From Reclinomonas americana ATCC 50394 (taxonomy: Eukaryota > Jakobida > Jakobea > Jakobida), in contig PS015020.1 in NCBI GenBank assembly GCA_048213135.1, positions 80,173-142,326 on the forward strand: a stretch of DNA of 62,154 nt. The letters are read 5' to 3'. Under the pieces are notes generated by a model. The model searched no databases. It worked only from the letters and a program-made list of their open reading frames with translations, and was not told the DNA's origin. The translations under genes and the position numbers were made by a program. Positions 1 through 11,827 of this stretch are shown here, one piece after another (positions within the stretch are counted from its first letter, which is position 1; each line of letters opens with the position of its first letter).

Positions 1-62
1 TGTGTGTTTGCTCTCTTTGGCTGCTGTCCCCCAGTGATCTAATCCTCTCTCGCACCTCGCAG

Positions 63-1602
63 ACGAATGCATCGCCGCCATGCGCGTGGCCGACGCCAGC
101 GCGGTGGCACAAGGTCTGCTGGCCATCGGGGTCGACATGATGAGCAGCAGTCGACAGCGCGAGCAGTTTGAGAGGACGCTGGCGGAGCTCGCCTTGCGCC
201 TCGCCGACACTGGTCTGTGATACGCACGCTGCCTTTCCACTTTTCTTCTTCTTCTTCCTGCTGCTGACTCTGTCCCCTCCAGCACCGGGCAAGAGAATAG
301 ACCCCGCGCGCCGACTACGAGTGGTCCAGGAGATTGTGGAAACGGAGCGCTCGTACGTCGACGGTTTGTGGATGTTGCACAATGTCTTCAATGTGCCCCT
401 CAAGACGGCCGAGTACTTTGGCGTGCGGTCCGTGTCACGCGAGCGCGCGGCGGCTGCCTTTGCCGGCTTTGAAAACATTCACCGACTGCACTGCTCGCTG
501 CTGGCCTTGCTGGAGGATCGCTTCCGCAAGTGGGATTTGCGGCGGTCGTGCGTCGGCGACCTGTTTGAGGAGACGGTGGAGAGTTTCTGGGCCTACACCG
601 ACTACATCAACCACTACATGCGTGGCCTGACGGCCATTCACGACCTGCGACGCAGCAGCGCCGACTTGGAGCGGTTCATGAAGGTGCGAGGCGAGAGATT
701 GTGTGTCGCTGCTGCCTGCTGCCGTGCCTCACATTATTTGTCTGCCTGTGCAGGAGGTGGAGTTTACGGAGCGCTGCGCGGGCGGCAATTTTGACTCGTT
801 GTACGTGACGCCGATTCAGCGCATTCCACGATATCGCCTCCTTCTGCAGTCGCTGCTCGATGTCACCCCCGCCACGCACCCGGATCACAAGCACGTGGCG
901 CGCGCGCTCGATTCCGTGGCGCGTCTGTGCGAGCAGCTGAATGAGCTGAAGAGACGAGCTGACGACCGCGCCAAGATGATTGAGCTGCAGGAGATTTTGC
1001 ACGACGTGCTGCAAAAGGCGGGGCACGCCGGCAAGCTGGAGAGTGGCGGTCGGACGTTCTTGCTGGAACGGCACTTCACCATGGTGCAGCACCGTGGCAA
1101 GCGACAGCCGGTCACCTGCTACGTCTTCAACGATATGTGCGTCGTCATTACGCGCTCGCGCAGCAGCACCAGCAGCGGCACGAGCGGCCTCTCCAACACT
1201 CCCAAGACCTCCACGCCGATCAAGGCACAAGCACTCGTGACGATTCTGGCGATGAACGAGCTACTGGCCGAGGCCATGGTGCAGAGTGGACGCACGGTGA
1301 AGGTGTGTGGGAGAGGAGGAGGCTGGCAGGAGATGACAACCTTGTTTCTCACTCGACAGTGTTGTTTGGTGTAGGTGGCTCGCACCGATGGTCGCGGTGT
1401 GTTGGAGCTGGAGGCCGACTCGGACGCGGATGCGCAGCAGTTTTTCGCTCGCCTGGTCAGCCTCATGCCCGTGCAGCGCACGTACTCGACACAGTCGGTG
1501 TCGACGCTGCCGGTGAGCACGACAGCACCGAGCTCTTTGACGCCGAGCATGCTTGTGAACGCGGTGTCGCCGCCACCACCCTCGGTGGTTGGCATGATGT
1601 GA
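63..1602 (+). CDS. RhoGEF (DH-PH) protein, 3' part of gene
   Basis: Guanine-nucleotide exchange factor for Rho-family GTPases; the 5' end lies outside the window. Four exons are visible: 63-212, 283-683, 754-1302 and 1375-1602. The first is preceded by an intron ending in cag. The DH domain starts with VVQEIVETERSYVDGLWML (conserved region 1). Conserved region 3 reads YVTPIQRIPRYRLLLQSLL, which is diagnostic of Dbl-family GEFs. A PH-like segment follows (FLLERHFTMVQ, CYVFNDMCVV), interrupted by a Ser/Thr-rich loop and continued in the last exon (VLELEADSDADAQQFFARL). The C-terminal tail is low-complexity Ser/Thr/Pro. Donors here are gtctgt, gtgcga and gtgtgt. The stop lies 125 bp from the stop of the convergent ERCC6 gene. 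The family is secure; the GTPase target cannot be told. Confidence 0.9.
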
Positions 1603-1727
1603 TGCGGAAAGGATGGATGTGGATGTGGAATTGTTAATCGTGGTGTGGCTGTATAAGTACGATTGTTAGAACCTCAAAAGATAATAATGAAGATGAATGA
1701 ATGTGTCGCTCTCTGTCTGTATTGCGT

Positions 1728-4700
1728 CTAGGTAAGGTCGGGCCGCAGTGACCAGCGACCGTTCTGCAGCTTGGCCACACGCTGCAGCATGGCCTTGAAG
1801 AGGGCCTTGTCCTTGCCCATGCTGCCGACACGAGGCTCAAAGTGGTCGATCAGGTCCTGCGTCGGCACGCCCACGGTGCCATGGTCGACCATGAATTGGC
1901 GGATCTCGCCGGCCAGCGTGCTCGGATCCACACTCCACTGCATCCGGGCTGCCGACGTCGCTTGCATGGACTCGACACTGGCAATGGTGGTCTGAGAGAA
2001 TGAGAGAGGGAGACGGAAGAGTCAGCCAGCCATTCGGAAAACATCAATTCTCGGTGACCTTCCGTACCTTTTCCGCCTGCTGCTGATAACCAGCCAACAC
2101 ATCTGCGCTGGTGAGCGATGTCGAACGAGTGCTGCTCAAGCCTCCAGCACCGGCAAACAGTTGGTCGTCCTGGTCGGGAGGGGGGAGAATAACAGGAGTA
2201 AGAATGAAGGAGCAGCGTGGAGAAACGCAAGAACGCCATTGTCGCAACTTGCGACATTGGTGACGGCGTCGACAGGGACGGCGACGGCGAGCTGCTGGTG
2301 CGTGAGATGACCGACGAGTGGACCGGTGGGGCCGAGAACACGGGTGGAGCCACGTGCTTCTGTCCGAATCGCGGACGGTTCGGCGCGCCTGCGGCTCCCG
2401 AGCGACCGGTCCACGTCGGCACTCCCATACCAGCAGAACGCACCGTCTGCCGACTCTGTCGAAGTACAGCAGCCGCCTTTTGTGCGGCCGCTTTCGCTGC
2501 GCGCATCGCGCTCAAAATGTGACTGCCAACGACGACGATGAACAGTGAACACTCACCCTCCATCTCCACAATGATGCGTTCCGGCTGAGCGGCCGTCAAC
2601 ACCTTGTCGTGTGAGACGACAGAGTGCACACTGTTGCCCTCGAGAATGCGCTTGAGAATGTTGGTTTCGTTGGCCGCCGCCGATTTCCTGTGCGCACACA
2701 GTCAGCGTCAATAACTTACCTCAGTCCTCGACCAATCACCACTCAACTTGGAGGAAGCCTTCTTCTCCAGCGGTGCACCTCCATCCACGCTTGCAGCTGC
2801 CTTTTCTCCTCCTTCGCCCTCCTCACCTTCATCACTGCACGGCAACCCCGAAAAGATCAACAAACACTGACGACCGGTGCGAGGTGATGTGAGACGCAGG
2901 CCACGCACCCGACGTACTCCTCCACAGCACACACCCCGGCCACTTGCGCCACACCATCCGTATCGTTGGCTGGCCGACGGAATACGGCCGCACTCGCCTC
3001 CATGGCGGCCATTGCACGACTCACGGCCTCGGCTCGTCTCTTCTGCTCCACTTCCCGATGGTAGCCAGGTCGACGTGGAGCACGCGGTCCACGCGGCTTG
3101 GCGGCTTCTGCACTGGCCGCTGCGTCGCCACTGCCGTCGTCCTTTTTCTTGGTAGACGGAACCCATGACGTTGCGACATAATCTTCCGCCGCCTCCACTG
3201 CACCTCCTCCACCAGGCGGTTCAATCTCCTGCACATCCGGCACCTCCATGTCTGCTGCTGCTTCCTCTTCCTCCTCCTCTACCGCCGCCGCCGCCGCCGC
3301 CGCAGCCGCATGCCGCTCGGACATGCGCACCGAGCGTAGACTTGAGCGAATGGCTGTGGAGGGAGGGGTGATAAGAGATCAGAAGCCTGCACAGCACTGA
3401 CTGCCGATCGCACCTTCCTCGACTTGATCGTCCTCTCCCGACGAGTCGTCGGAATCGAGCTTGACACCGGCTTCCTCCAGCAGCTTGCTTGTCTCCGTCT
3501 TGTCGTCGTACTGCGTGCCGAGGGTGAACAGATCACGAATGTCGTGCGACTCAAAGATGCGCTTCTGTCGCGGGTCGTCCAGGATTTTCTCCGTCAAGAA
3601 GTGCTTGAAGATCTGTCGATGGTACATCTTCTCCTCGATGGTGCCGGCGGTGACCAGTCGGTAGATGGTCACATCGCGTCGCTGACCCAGTCGCCAGGCG
3701 CGCTCACGTGCCTGCATGTCCACCGATGGATTCTGCCGACGAGAACACAAGAGGGGTCAGCGACACGCGTGTGAGCCAAACGTCGACGCGCAGAAGCATA
3801 CCCAGTCGGGATCGTAGAGAATGACGCGATTGGCGCCGGTAAGATTGATGCCAAGACCACCCACACGGGTGGTGAGCAGAAACACCTGGATAGAGTCGTC
3901 GTTGTTGAACTCGTCGACCAGAGGAATGCGCTGGCCAATGGGCGTGTCACCATCCATTCGCCGGAACGAGTAGCCGGCGCGCGCCACCATCAATTGCAGA
4001 ATGTCGAGCATCTGCTTGGTCTGCGAGAACAGCAGGATGCGATGCTTCTCTTCGGTCCACAGACGCAGCAGTTCGCGCACGACCACCATTTTCCCGGAGC
4101 GCTCAGGCTTGCCGTACTTGTGCGGCTGCGAGCACTCAAAAGAGTGAGTGACCTGTGCAGAGAGAATCAAGCATATGCGGAAGCAAACCAGCGCCATGCG
4201 ACTCTCGAGGTACAGCAGGTCGGGATGGTTGCAGATCTTGCGCAGCACGGTGAGAGCGTGGAAAATCTTGTATCTGCCCTCCAGCACGTCCTCGACTTCC
4301 TTTGATTGCAGATACTCGCGATAGATGCCGGCCTGATGGTCGGTGAGCTTGCAGAAGAGCACCTGTCGGTGCGATGAGAGTGAGACATGCGTGTGATGAG
4401 CAATGACTGCTCGCTGCACTGCACAAACCTGCTCGTTCTTCTGCGGTAATTGCGACAAGACGTCCTTTTTCACACGTCGCAGCAGGTACGGATTGATCAG
4501 ATCGCGCAACACCAGCGCACACTTGTAGGCCACTTGCACTTGCTTGAAGGTGGCGTTGGAGAAGCCGCCGAGTGAAATCGGAATGGCAAATTNNNNNNNN
4601 NNNNNNNNNNNNNNNNNNNNNNNNNNNNNNNNNNNNNNNNNNNNNNNNNNNNNNNNNNNNNNNNNNNNNNNNNNNNNNNNNNNNNNNNNNNNNNNNNNNN

Positions 4701-7700
4701 NNNNNNNNNNNNNNNNNNNNNNNNNNNNNNNNNNNNNNNNNNNNNNNNNNNNNNNNNNNNNNNNNNNNNNNNNNNNNNNNNNNNNNNNNNNNNNNNNNNN
4801 NNNNNNNNNNNNNNNNNNNNNNNNNNNNNNNNNNNNNNNNNNNNNNNNNNNNNNNNNNNNNNNNNNNNNNNNNNNNNNNNNNNNNNNNNNNNNNNNNNNN
4901 NNNNNNNNNNNNNNNNNNNNNNNNNNNNNNNNNNNNNNNNNNNNNNNNNNNNNNNNNNNNNNNNNNNNNNNNNNNNNNNNNNNNNNNNNNNNNNNNNNNN
5001 NNNNNNNNNNNNNNNNNNNNNNNNNNNNNNNNNNNNNNNNNNNNNNNNNNNNNNNNNNNNNNNNNNNNNNNNNNNNNNNNNNNNNNNNNNNNNNNNNNNN
5101 NNNNNNNNNNNNNNNNNNNNNNNNNNNNNNNNNNNNNNNNNNNNNNNNNNNNNNNNNNNNNNNNNNNNNNNNNNNNNNNNNNNNNNNNNNNNNNNNNNNN
5201 NNNNNNNNNNNNNNNNNNNNNCGCGCTCAAACACCGGCAGGGTCTGCAGGAGCACAAGGAGGGGCTCAGCCGATGACAACGAGTGACTCTCATCGCTCAC
5301 CAAACGTACCCCCAGCTTTCCGGGAAACACAAAGTCGAAGAGAGACCACAGCTCGCGCAGGTTGTTCTGGATTGGCGAGCCCGACAGGATGATGCGATGC
5401 GGCGACTGTTGTTGCAAGTGAGTTGGCAAGACACAGACGTGATGGGACTACGCATGACAACACACCTGAAACTGCTTGCAGGCAATCGTTGTTTCGGCAT
5501 CTGGGTTGCGAATGCGATGACCCTCGTCGAGGATGACGTACGACCACGGCTGCGAGTGCAGCAACTCCGACTGGATGCGCACAGCTTCGTAGGTGGTCAC
5601 TAGCACACCCTCTGCACATCAGCTGTGCGTGAGTCGACGAGCATAGACGTGCCACAGGCACCGACAAGCGACGCACCCGACTTGATAGTGGACCGAATCA
5701 CCTCGCGGTGTGTCATGCCCTTGCGTGACGCAGACGAACTGCCGTGCAACACGTTGACACGAAAGGCCGGAGCCCACGTGTGCAGTTCTCGCACCCACTG
5801 CTTGATGATCTGCAGCAAAGGCGTGGAAGTGAGACTGAGCGATGGCACGGAATGGAGCGGCGCTACAATCCCCAACCGTGGCCGGGCAGGCAATGAGCAC
5901 GGGGCCGGCCAGACCACTGCGCTTGAGCGCACTGAGGAATGCCGACACTTGCACGGTCTTGCCGAGACCCTGTTACGAGGCAAGTGAGCGACTNNNNNNN
6001 NNNNNNNNNNNNNNNNNNNNNNNNNNNNNNNNNNNNNNNNNNNNNNNNNNNNNNNNNNNNNNNNNNNNNNNNNNNNNNNNNNNNNNNNNNNNNNNNNNNN
6101 NNNNNNNNNNNNNNNNNNNNNNNNNNNNNNNNNNNNNNNNNNNNNNNNNNNNNNNNNNNNNNNNNNNNNNNNNNNNNNNNNNNNNNNNNNNNNNNNNNNN
6201 NNNNNNNNNNNNNNNNNNNNNNNNNNNNNNNNNNNNNNNNNNNNNNNNNNNNNNNNNNNNNNNNNNNNNNNNNNNNNNNNNNNNNNNNNNNNNNNNNNNN
6301 NNNNNNNNNNNNNNNNNNNNNNNNNNNNNNNNNNNNNNNNNNNNNNNNNNNNNNNNNNNNNNNNNNNNNNNNNNNNNNNNNNNNNNNNNNNNNNNNNNNA
6401 GAGTCGCACTGCCAGTGGCCATCGAAACACACACCATTTCGTCGCCAATGATGCCGCCTGCATTCTGACAATGCAACTCCCACATCCATTGCACACCTGC
6501 GGCGCGCAGCGAGTGAACACACAGCGACAAGTGATCTCCGACGACCAATGCCTCTCTCTCTCTCTCACCAGTCCGCTGGTACTCAAACAGCGAATCGAAC
6601 GTCTGCTTACTGATGCGAAGTCCCCCTTCAAACACCACATCGTCGTCATCGTCGTCGCCAATCTGCTCCTCGTCCCCATCTTCCAGTTCCACCATTTCCT
6701 CCTCCTCCTCGTCCTCTTCCTCCTCCTCTTCTTCGTCGCGCATATCTGCATCGTGCTGACCGCTGCCACTGCCTGCCGCAACAGCGGCAAACGATCTCTC
6801 CAGTTTGCGCCGAGCAGCTGCTGCCGAGCCTCCCTTCTTCTTGCGTTTCGCTCTCTTCTCCACTGCAGCATCGTCGGCGTCGTCCACGTCAATGGCTCTT
6901 TCAGGGGCGCGTTTCTTCCGACGCTTGCGCTGCGGACTGCCGTTCGCCTTGTCCAGCAACAGACGTGCACGCTTGCGGCTGTCCAGACGCAGTGTCACCA
7001 GTTCACTGTCGGAGGCTGGATCGTCGGGGTCGAATTCGTTGCGCAGTGACACGGTGTTGACGGCGCCAGTGCGGTTGTGTAGTCCCATGGTGGGAAGGAA
7101 GCCAGTGCGTGCAACCTCCGCGGCTGCACGATGTGTGAATACACACTGCGTGCAGACGAGGAGCGAGGGTGGGGATTACCTTTCTCCTTCAGGTGCGCCG
7201 TTTGTACCTGCACCGCGGCAGGTCCCTTGTTGGGATTCGCATCCGGCAGCACCAGACTGCGCAGCCGATCCGACATGGTTGAACTGCCGCTTGCTGCTGA
7301 TGCAGTGGTGGTGGTCGTCGTCGTTGTTGTCGTTGTGGTGGTGGACGTGGACGATGAATCCTCCGCAGAATGAGCAAAGGGCGTGACAAGACCGCGGCGA
7401 ACGCGACTCTCGCGCTCCGCGTTGCCACCGGGGACTGCGTGGAGGAGTGTCAGAAGATGTACAGCGCGCGAGACGGAAACGACAGAACTGTTGCCACGAG
7501 CGAGCTCACGCTGCTGCGCAAACACACGACGCATGCCGGCCTCCTTGCGCTGCAACTTGTCGACCTTTTCACGCTGCAGAAATCGTGGGTGAGTGAGCCA
7601 AGCGGGCCAGCAGGCGACTGATCAACACTCACCGTGGTCTTGAGCTGCGCTTGCAGCTGCCGCATGGTGTTGGCATCGGGTTTGCCGCTCAGCATCTTCT

Positions 7701-8156
7701 CGAGTCGCGCCAGGTACTGCACGCAAAGCAACGCGTCAGACTGTGGAAAGAGAGGAGAGAGAGAAGCAGGATGGCAGGTCGGACTCACTGTCTCCGCGGC
7801 CTCGCGCTCCTTGCGCACGGCACCCACATGCTTCTCTTCACGCGCCGCATCCGCCGCGTCCAGCTTCTCATCCATCTGTGCACGGGATAAGCTGACAAGA
7901 TCACTCTGCACATCGTCAGATCGCCACTCACCTGCTGTCGCACAGAGCTCTCCACGTCCTCCACTCGCACCGCATTCACTCCCAGCATGGACAGCACGCG
8001 ATCAGACGAGGCATCGTTCTTTGAGGCATCATCGACTCCATCATCTTGCGGTGCTCCTGCTGCGCCTGTCGGCTGGATGACACCCTCGCGTCGCAAACGA
8101 AGGAACTCGCGCAGGGAAACACTCCCACGTGGCGCAGGAAGCCCGTCGTCCTCCAT
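1728..8156 (-). CDS. ERCC6: ERCC6/CSB (Rad26) SNF2-family ATPase
   Basis: Transcription-coupled repair DNA translocase acting on stalled RNA polymerase II. It has many exons on minus. The N-terminus ([11 protein letters not shown]) is followed by a Thr-rich run, basic NLS-like clusters and a long acidic stretch (about 6640-6740). SNF2 motif I begins as [20 protein letters not shown] and runs into a gap. Motif Ia ([10 protein letters not shown]), motif [12 protein letters not shown] (about 5525), motif [22 protein letters not shown] and the C-terminal helicase lobe ([56 protein letters not shown]) follow in order. CSB-specific blocks are [10 protein letters not shown] and [14 protein letters not shown]. 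The extreme C-terminus is the CSB winged-helix domain ([20 protein letters not shown] to [11 protein letters not shown]). Two N gaps (4593-5221, 5994-6399) hide part of the ATPase. The start is the first in-frame ATG; longer readings upstream begin with non-ATG codons. One intron uses a GTTGCG donor (2248). Confidence 0.95.
4593..5221. other. Assembly gap (629 N) inside ERCC6
   Basis: Run of N between the motif III exon and the exon beginning [19 protein letters not shown] on minus. It hides the segment linking the two helicase lobes. Orientation on both sides agrees. Confidence 0.99.
5994..6399. other. Assembly gap (406 N) inside ERCC6
   Basis: Run of N immediately after the exon ending IIGDEM, so the Walker A lysine (GLGKT) of ERCC6 is not visible. 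The gene continues in the same orientation on both sides. Confidence 0.99.
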
Positions 8157-8317
8157 TCTCTCCCACGAAAGATCGAATCGAGATTTGATCGTTGCCGGCG
8201 GTCGATGTCGACTTGCGCACACGGAGCTTCGGAGACAACACCGTAAGGGCTCTAGATCTGTGCTACGCGAACGGACGCAGGGAGAAACGCACTTTGCTCT
8301 TGTTTATGTACATTTTT

Positions 8318-9308
8318 CTACCTGCCAAACCTCTGATCGCACTTGGCGTACGCCACCAATGCCTCCTGCAAGTGGATCGGCCCGAACGTCGCCAGATCGC
8401 GGGAGAACCTGTCGCGCAGGCGCATATGAGACTCACCCTCTGCACAGAACATGTACAGGTGGGACCCACACGCAACGCGATCTCCGCCAGTCGGAGATGT
8501 AGTGGCGGAAAGCCGAGCACCGAAGGCACACCATCGGTGAGCGCCACGAGCAGATCGACATCCTCGAAGCCCAAGTTGAGTTGCCGCATGAGGTCCACAC
8601 TCTGCAGAGCCGGTGCTCGTCGGCCCTCCGCCTGCAACAGCGAAGAACACAGTCAGTCACATGCCGACGTTCTCTGTCCGTGTCGACGGTCACCTCTGCG
8701 GCCATTCCCTGCGCCACCATCTCCACCGCTCGCTGCTTCGAGTGGCGACAGTTGATGCACACCACCGACACCGATGCCAGTCCCGTGGCTGCGGCCACCA
8801 AGGCCGTGATCCTCTGCGACGCGGTCTCCAGCTGCTCCACACTCGTGTTCTCCTCGTGCGCGTACAAGACAACAATCTTCACGCCCGCGTACGCTGCCCA
8901 CGAGCACACATCCACCAGACGCTGTGTGAGAGGAGCTGTGCTCGCGGCGGTAGGCTGGCACAGAGGCTGCAGAGGGGCGATGGAGGGCAGCACAAAGGCG
9001 AGCGTGGCGGGCACCTTGTCCAGCGAGGCGCGCAGTGTGCGGAAGCGCACGATGCTCGGGTCTTCAGAGGAGCCGGGGATGGGCGCGAAACGGTTGCGAT
9101 GCAGTGCCTGTGACACGTGTGTGTTTGTGAGGCAAAGAAGGGAAGAGAAAAGAGTGTGCAAGAGAGAGGGAGAGAGAGTGCATGCCTCGCTGATGCGTCC
9201 CCACAGTCGCCAGCATTGATGACAGAGCCAGTAGACGACAAAGCCAAGCACCCATAACAGGGCAAAGGGCGACAGCCTCTGCCACCACTTGCTCAGCTGC
9301 TGTCTCAT
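8318..9308 (-). CDS. NUS1: NUS1/NgBR-like cis-prenyltransferase subunit
   Basis: Non-catalytic partner of dehydrodolichyl diphosphate synthase (dolichol synthesis, ER membrane). Predicted exons are 9186-9308, 8694-9107, 8477-8631 and 8408-8318, giving 260 residues against about 290 in human. Residues 15-35 form a membrane helix (FALLWVLGFVVYWL). The body has LTDGVPSVLGFPPLHLRLAEI, matching the NUS1 block ending LGFLPWHIRLTEI. The protein ends YAKCDQRFGR, equivalent to the functional C-terminal RxG motif. The third intron (8409-8476) has a GTTGCG donor; removing it makes the distance between the LAEI block and the C-terminal motif the same as in human NUS1. The first intron (9108-9185) has no GT and appears to be GC-AG. 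The start is ATG at 9308; the in-frame codon at 9326 is GTG. Only 36 bp separate it from the upstream LRR gene. Confidence 0.9.
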
Positions 9309-9344
9309 GTGATTGTCGTAGGACACTTTTAAGTCGCAACGCTT

Positions 9345-11395
9345 TCACTCATCAAACACGCCCCACTGTGGACGCTGTGGGGCGGCCGCAGCACCTCCNN
9401 NNNNNNNNNNNNNNNNNNNNNNNNNNNNNNNNNNNNNNNNNNNNNNNNNNNNNNNNNNNNNNNNNNNNNNNNNNNNNNNNNNNNNNNNNNNNNNNNNNNN
9501 NNNNNNNNNNNNNNNNNNNNNNNNNNNNNNNNNNNNNNNNNNNNNNNNNNNNNNNNNNNNNNNNNNNNNNNNNNNNNNNNNNNNNNNNNNNNNNNNNNNN
9601 NNNNNNNNNNNNNNNNNNNNNNNNNNNNNNNNNNNNNNNNNNNNNNNNNNNNNNNNNNNNNNNNNNNNNNNNNNNNNNNNNNNNNNNNNNNNNNNNNNNN
9701 NNNNNNNNNNNNNNNNNNNNNNNNNNNNNNNNNNNNNNNNNNNNNNNNNNNNNNNNNNNNNNNNNNNNNNNNNNNNNNNNNNNNNNNNNNNNNNNNNNNN
9801 NNNNNNNNNNNNNNNNNNNNNNNNNNNNNNNNNNNNNNNNNNNNNNNNNNNNNNNNNNNNNNNNNNNNNNNNNNNNNNNNNNNNNNNTTCTTCTTCCGCC
9901 TCCACTTCTGCCTGGTGATGCCTGGCTCGGTCGATGCTGAGCAGGCGACGTTTGACGTTCATGCCGTGCGCCACGACCACCGAGGAGACCTGCGCGACAA
10001 TCTCCAAGTCGGACCACAGCAGGCAACGCAGAGGCTCCAGCTCGGCGTTGATGGCAATGTGCGTGGCCAGCGAGTCCTCAACGAGCAGCTCCTCCGGTGC
10101 ACCGGGCAGTTCGTGCAGGGTGAACGAGTCGACGACGGCGAGCAGCAGTGGCTGCCAGTCGCGGAAGCGGTTGCGATCGACGACGAGCTTGCCGACGGAG
10201 CTGTTCTCGCGCAGCGCTTCGCCGAGCACCGCAATGTCCTTGTCGACCAGCATGTTGCGGGCCAGCGACAGGAAACGCAACGAGGCCGTGTAGCGCAAGG
10301 TGTCGGCCAGAGCGCCGACCGTTCGTCCCGACAGCGCCTGGTCTGCAGCGAGAGAGGGCGAAGTCAGGGAGGTAGTGACAAGGCGAGCTGTAGTTGTCGC
10401 CAGCCAACGCACCGAGAATGAGCTCCTCCAACGACGTGCTCTTTTCGACCGACTGCAGGAACGACTCGGCGACGGCGGGATTCGCTCGCAGTACTGCGCA
10501 AAGAAGGTGAGGGAATGTGTGGCGCACATGCGTGTGTCAGAAGGCCGGGAATGACCTTGCGAGTCGGTGAGGTTGAGTACGCACAGACGCGACGGCCCCT
10601 CTGCCAACGCCACCACCGATCGCCGCGACTGCTCCAACACGCGTCCAAGAGCCCCAAACGCCGCCACCGGCAGCTCCAGCGACGCCAGATCCAAGCGCAG
10701 CAGGGTTCCGTTGTTGCCGAGACCCTGCGACGATTGAGCACGTACACAAACACAGCGGGCAGGTACATGTACAGTACCTCCTCGATTGCCTCGCACAACT
10801 CGCGCGTCTCGACGGCGCTGCAGCCGCGACACGAGTTCCCCGGTCCGCTCAGACTCAACGTGAACAGCGTCGTCTGCGCCCGCAGTGCCCGGAACACCGC
10901 AGCGATGCCACGACACGCCAGTCGATTGCGATCCAGATGCAACACGCGCAAGTGGACAAGTCCCCGCAGCGTGGCATCCACGAATTCGGCACTGCCCACC
11001 AGCACATTCTCATGCAACGAGAGAATACGCACAGGATGGTGTGCGCACAGGTGAACCAAGTCGATCCCACTGGCATCATTGATCTGTTCATCGGAAGATC
11101 ATGAGGCCCAAATACAGGTCGTCGCGTGTCAGCTCGACCTCAGCGAAACTTTTCTTCGTTGCAGGCTCACGCGACTAATACGCCCTTCTCCGTCCTCCTC
11201 GTCTTCTGGTGTGCTCAGCAGTGCGCGAAGGCGATCCAAGTCGGCACACTCGGCAATCTCCTTTTCGCGCGTGGAGAACGCGAGCTGCGTGTGCGCCTCG
11301 CGTGAGCGGAGGAGAGCGCGCGTGCTCGCCGACGCACTGGTGCTCTCGCCCGTTGCATCAACGTCCATGGGAGACGCCGCTCCCTCGTCGCTCAT
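9345..11395 (-). CDS. Leucine-rich-repeat protein (RI-like repeats)
   Basis: The N-terminus (MSDEGAASPMDVDATGES) is acidic and disordered. Leucine-rich repeats of the ribonuclease-inhibitor/cysteine-containing type follow: VRILSLHENVLVG, LRVLHLDRNRLACRGIAAVF, TLFTLSLSGPGN, LLRLDLASLELP, LEELILGAL, LRFLSLARNMLVDKDIAVLG and VGKLVVDRNRFRDW. The repeat period is about 27-29 residues. The C-terminal part is less regular and enters a 489-N gap, emerging as a short tail ending WGVFDE. Introns interrupt the repeats. The start is the ATG at 11395, divergent from LMBRD2. The specific orthologue is not recognised; scaffolding is a reasonable inference from the fold only. Confidence 0.85.
9399..9887. other. 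Assembly gap (489 N) in LRR gene
   Basis: Run of N between the exon ending in a glutamate-rich segment and the last codons of the LRR gene on minus. Confidence 0.99.
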
Positions 11396-11827
11396 GTTGT
11401 GAAAGAAAAATTTGTCCTGCGAGAGATACCGCGCAATGCAGCGACGCTTGCACGTGTACCTGCCTGTATGTTGCATTTATACTGCTGGTGGCGTGTGTTG
11501 CGTGTCTTGTTCGTGCTCAGGAGAGCTTCCAGTTGCAACGTCGACGTCGTCAATGCATTGTTGTGCTCGACGCAGCGGTTGCGCACAAGACAACTGCGCG
11601 CTCTTTGTAATACACTGCGCATTACACTATTCCCCCAGCTGTACGGAGAGCGTGTTCTCTGTGAGAACATCGGCGATCGACGTCGCGAAGTAACGGATAC
11701 GTGTGACGCAAAATCAAGCAATCAGCACTATCACGCGCACACACACTCTCCTCTCTCTGTGTGTGTCTGTCTGTCTGTCTGTCTCTTAGTGTGTGTGTCT
11801 GCGCTCGAGCGTCTGTGACTTGCAGTC
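11396..11827. promoter_or_regulatory. Shared divergent promoter region, LRR gene / LMBRD2
   Basis: A 432-bp interval lies between two divergent ATGs. It contains GCGATCG followed by an ACGTCGCG element (11674-11687) and short CA and TCTG repeats close to the LMBRD2 start. No coding signal is seen. Promoter function is inferred from position only. Confidence 0.5.

Noticed and set aside
10272-10285. GTTGCG inside the LRR gene (minus), and at 31495, 36172 and 41106
   Set aside because: These lie in conserved coding (ASLRFLSL, FRELRARL, GVARMM, ERVAQFA) with no acceptor or frame need, so they are ordinary codons. They show GTTGCG alone is not enough to call a donor.
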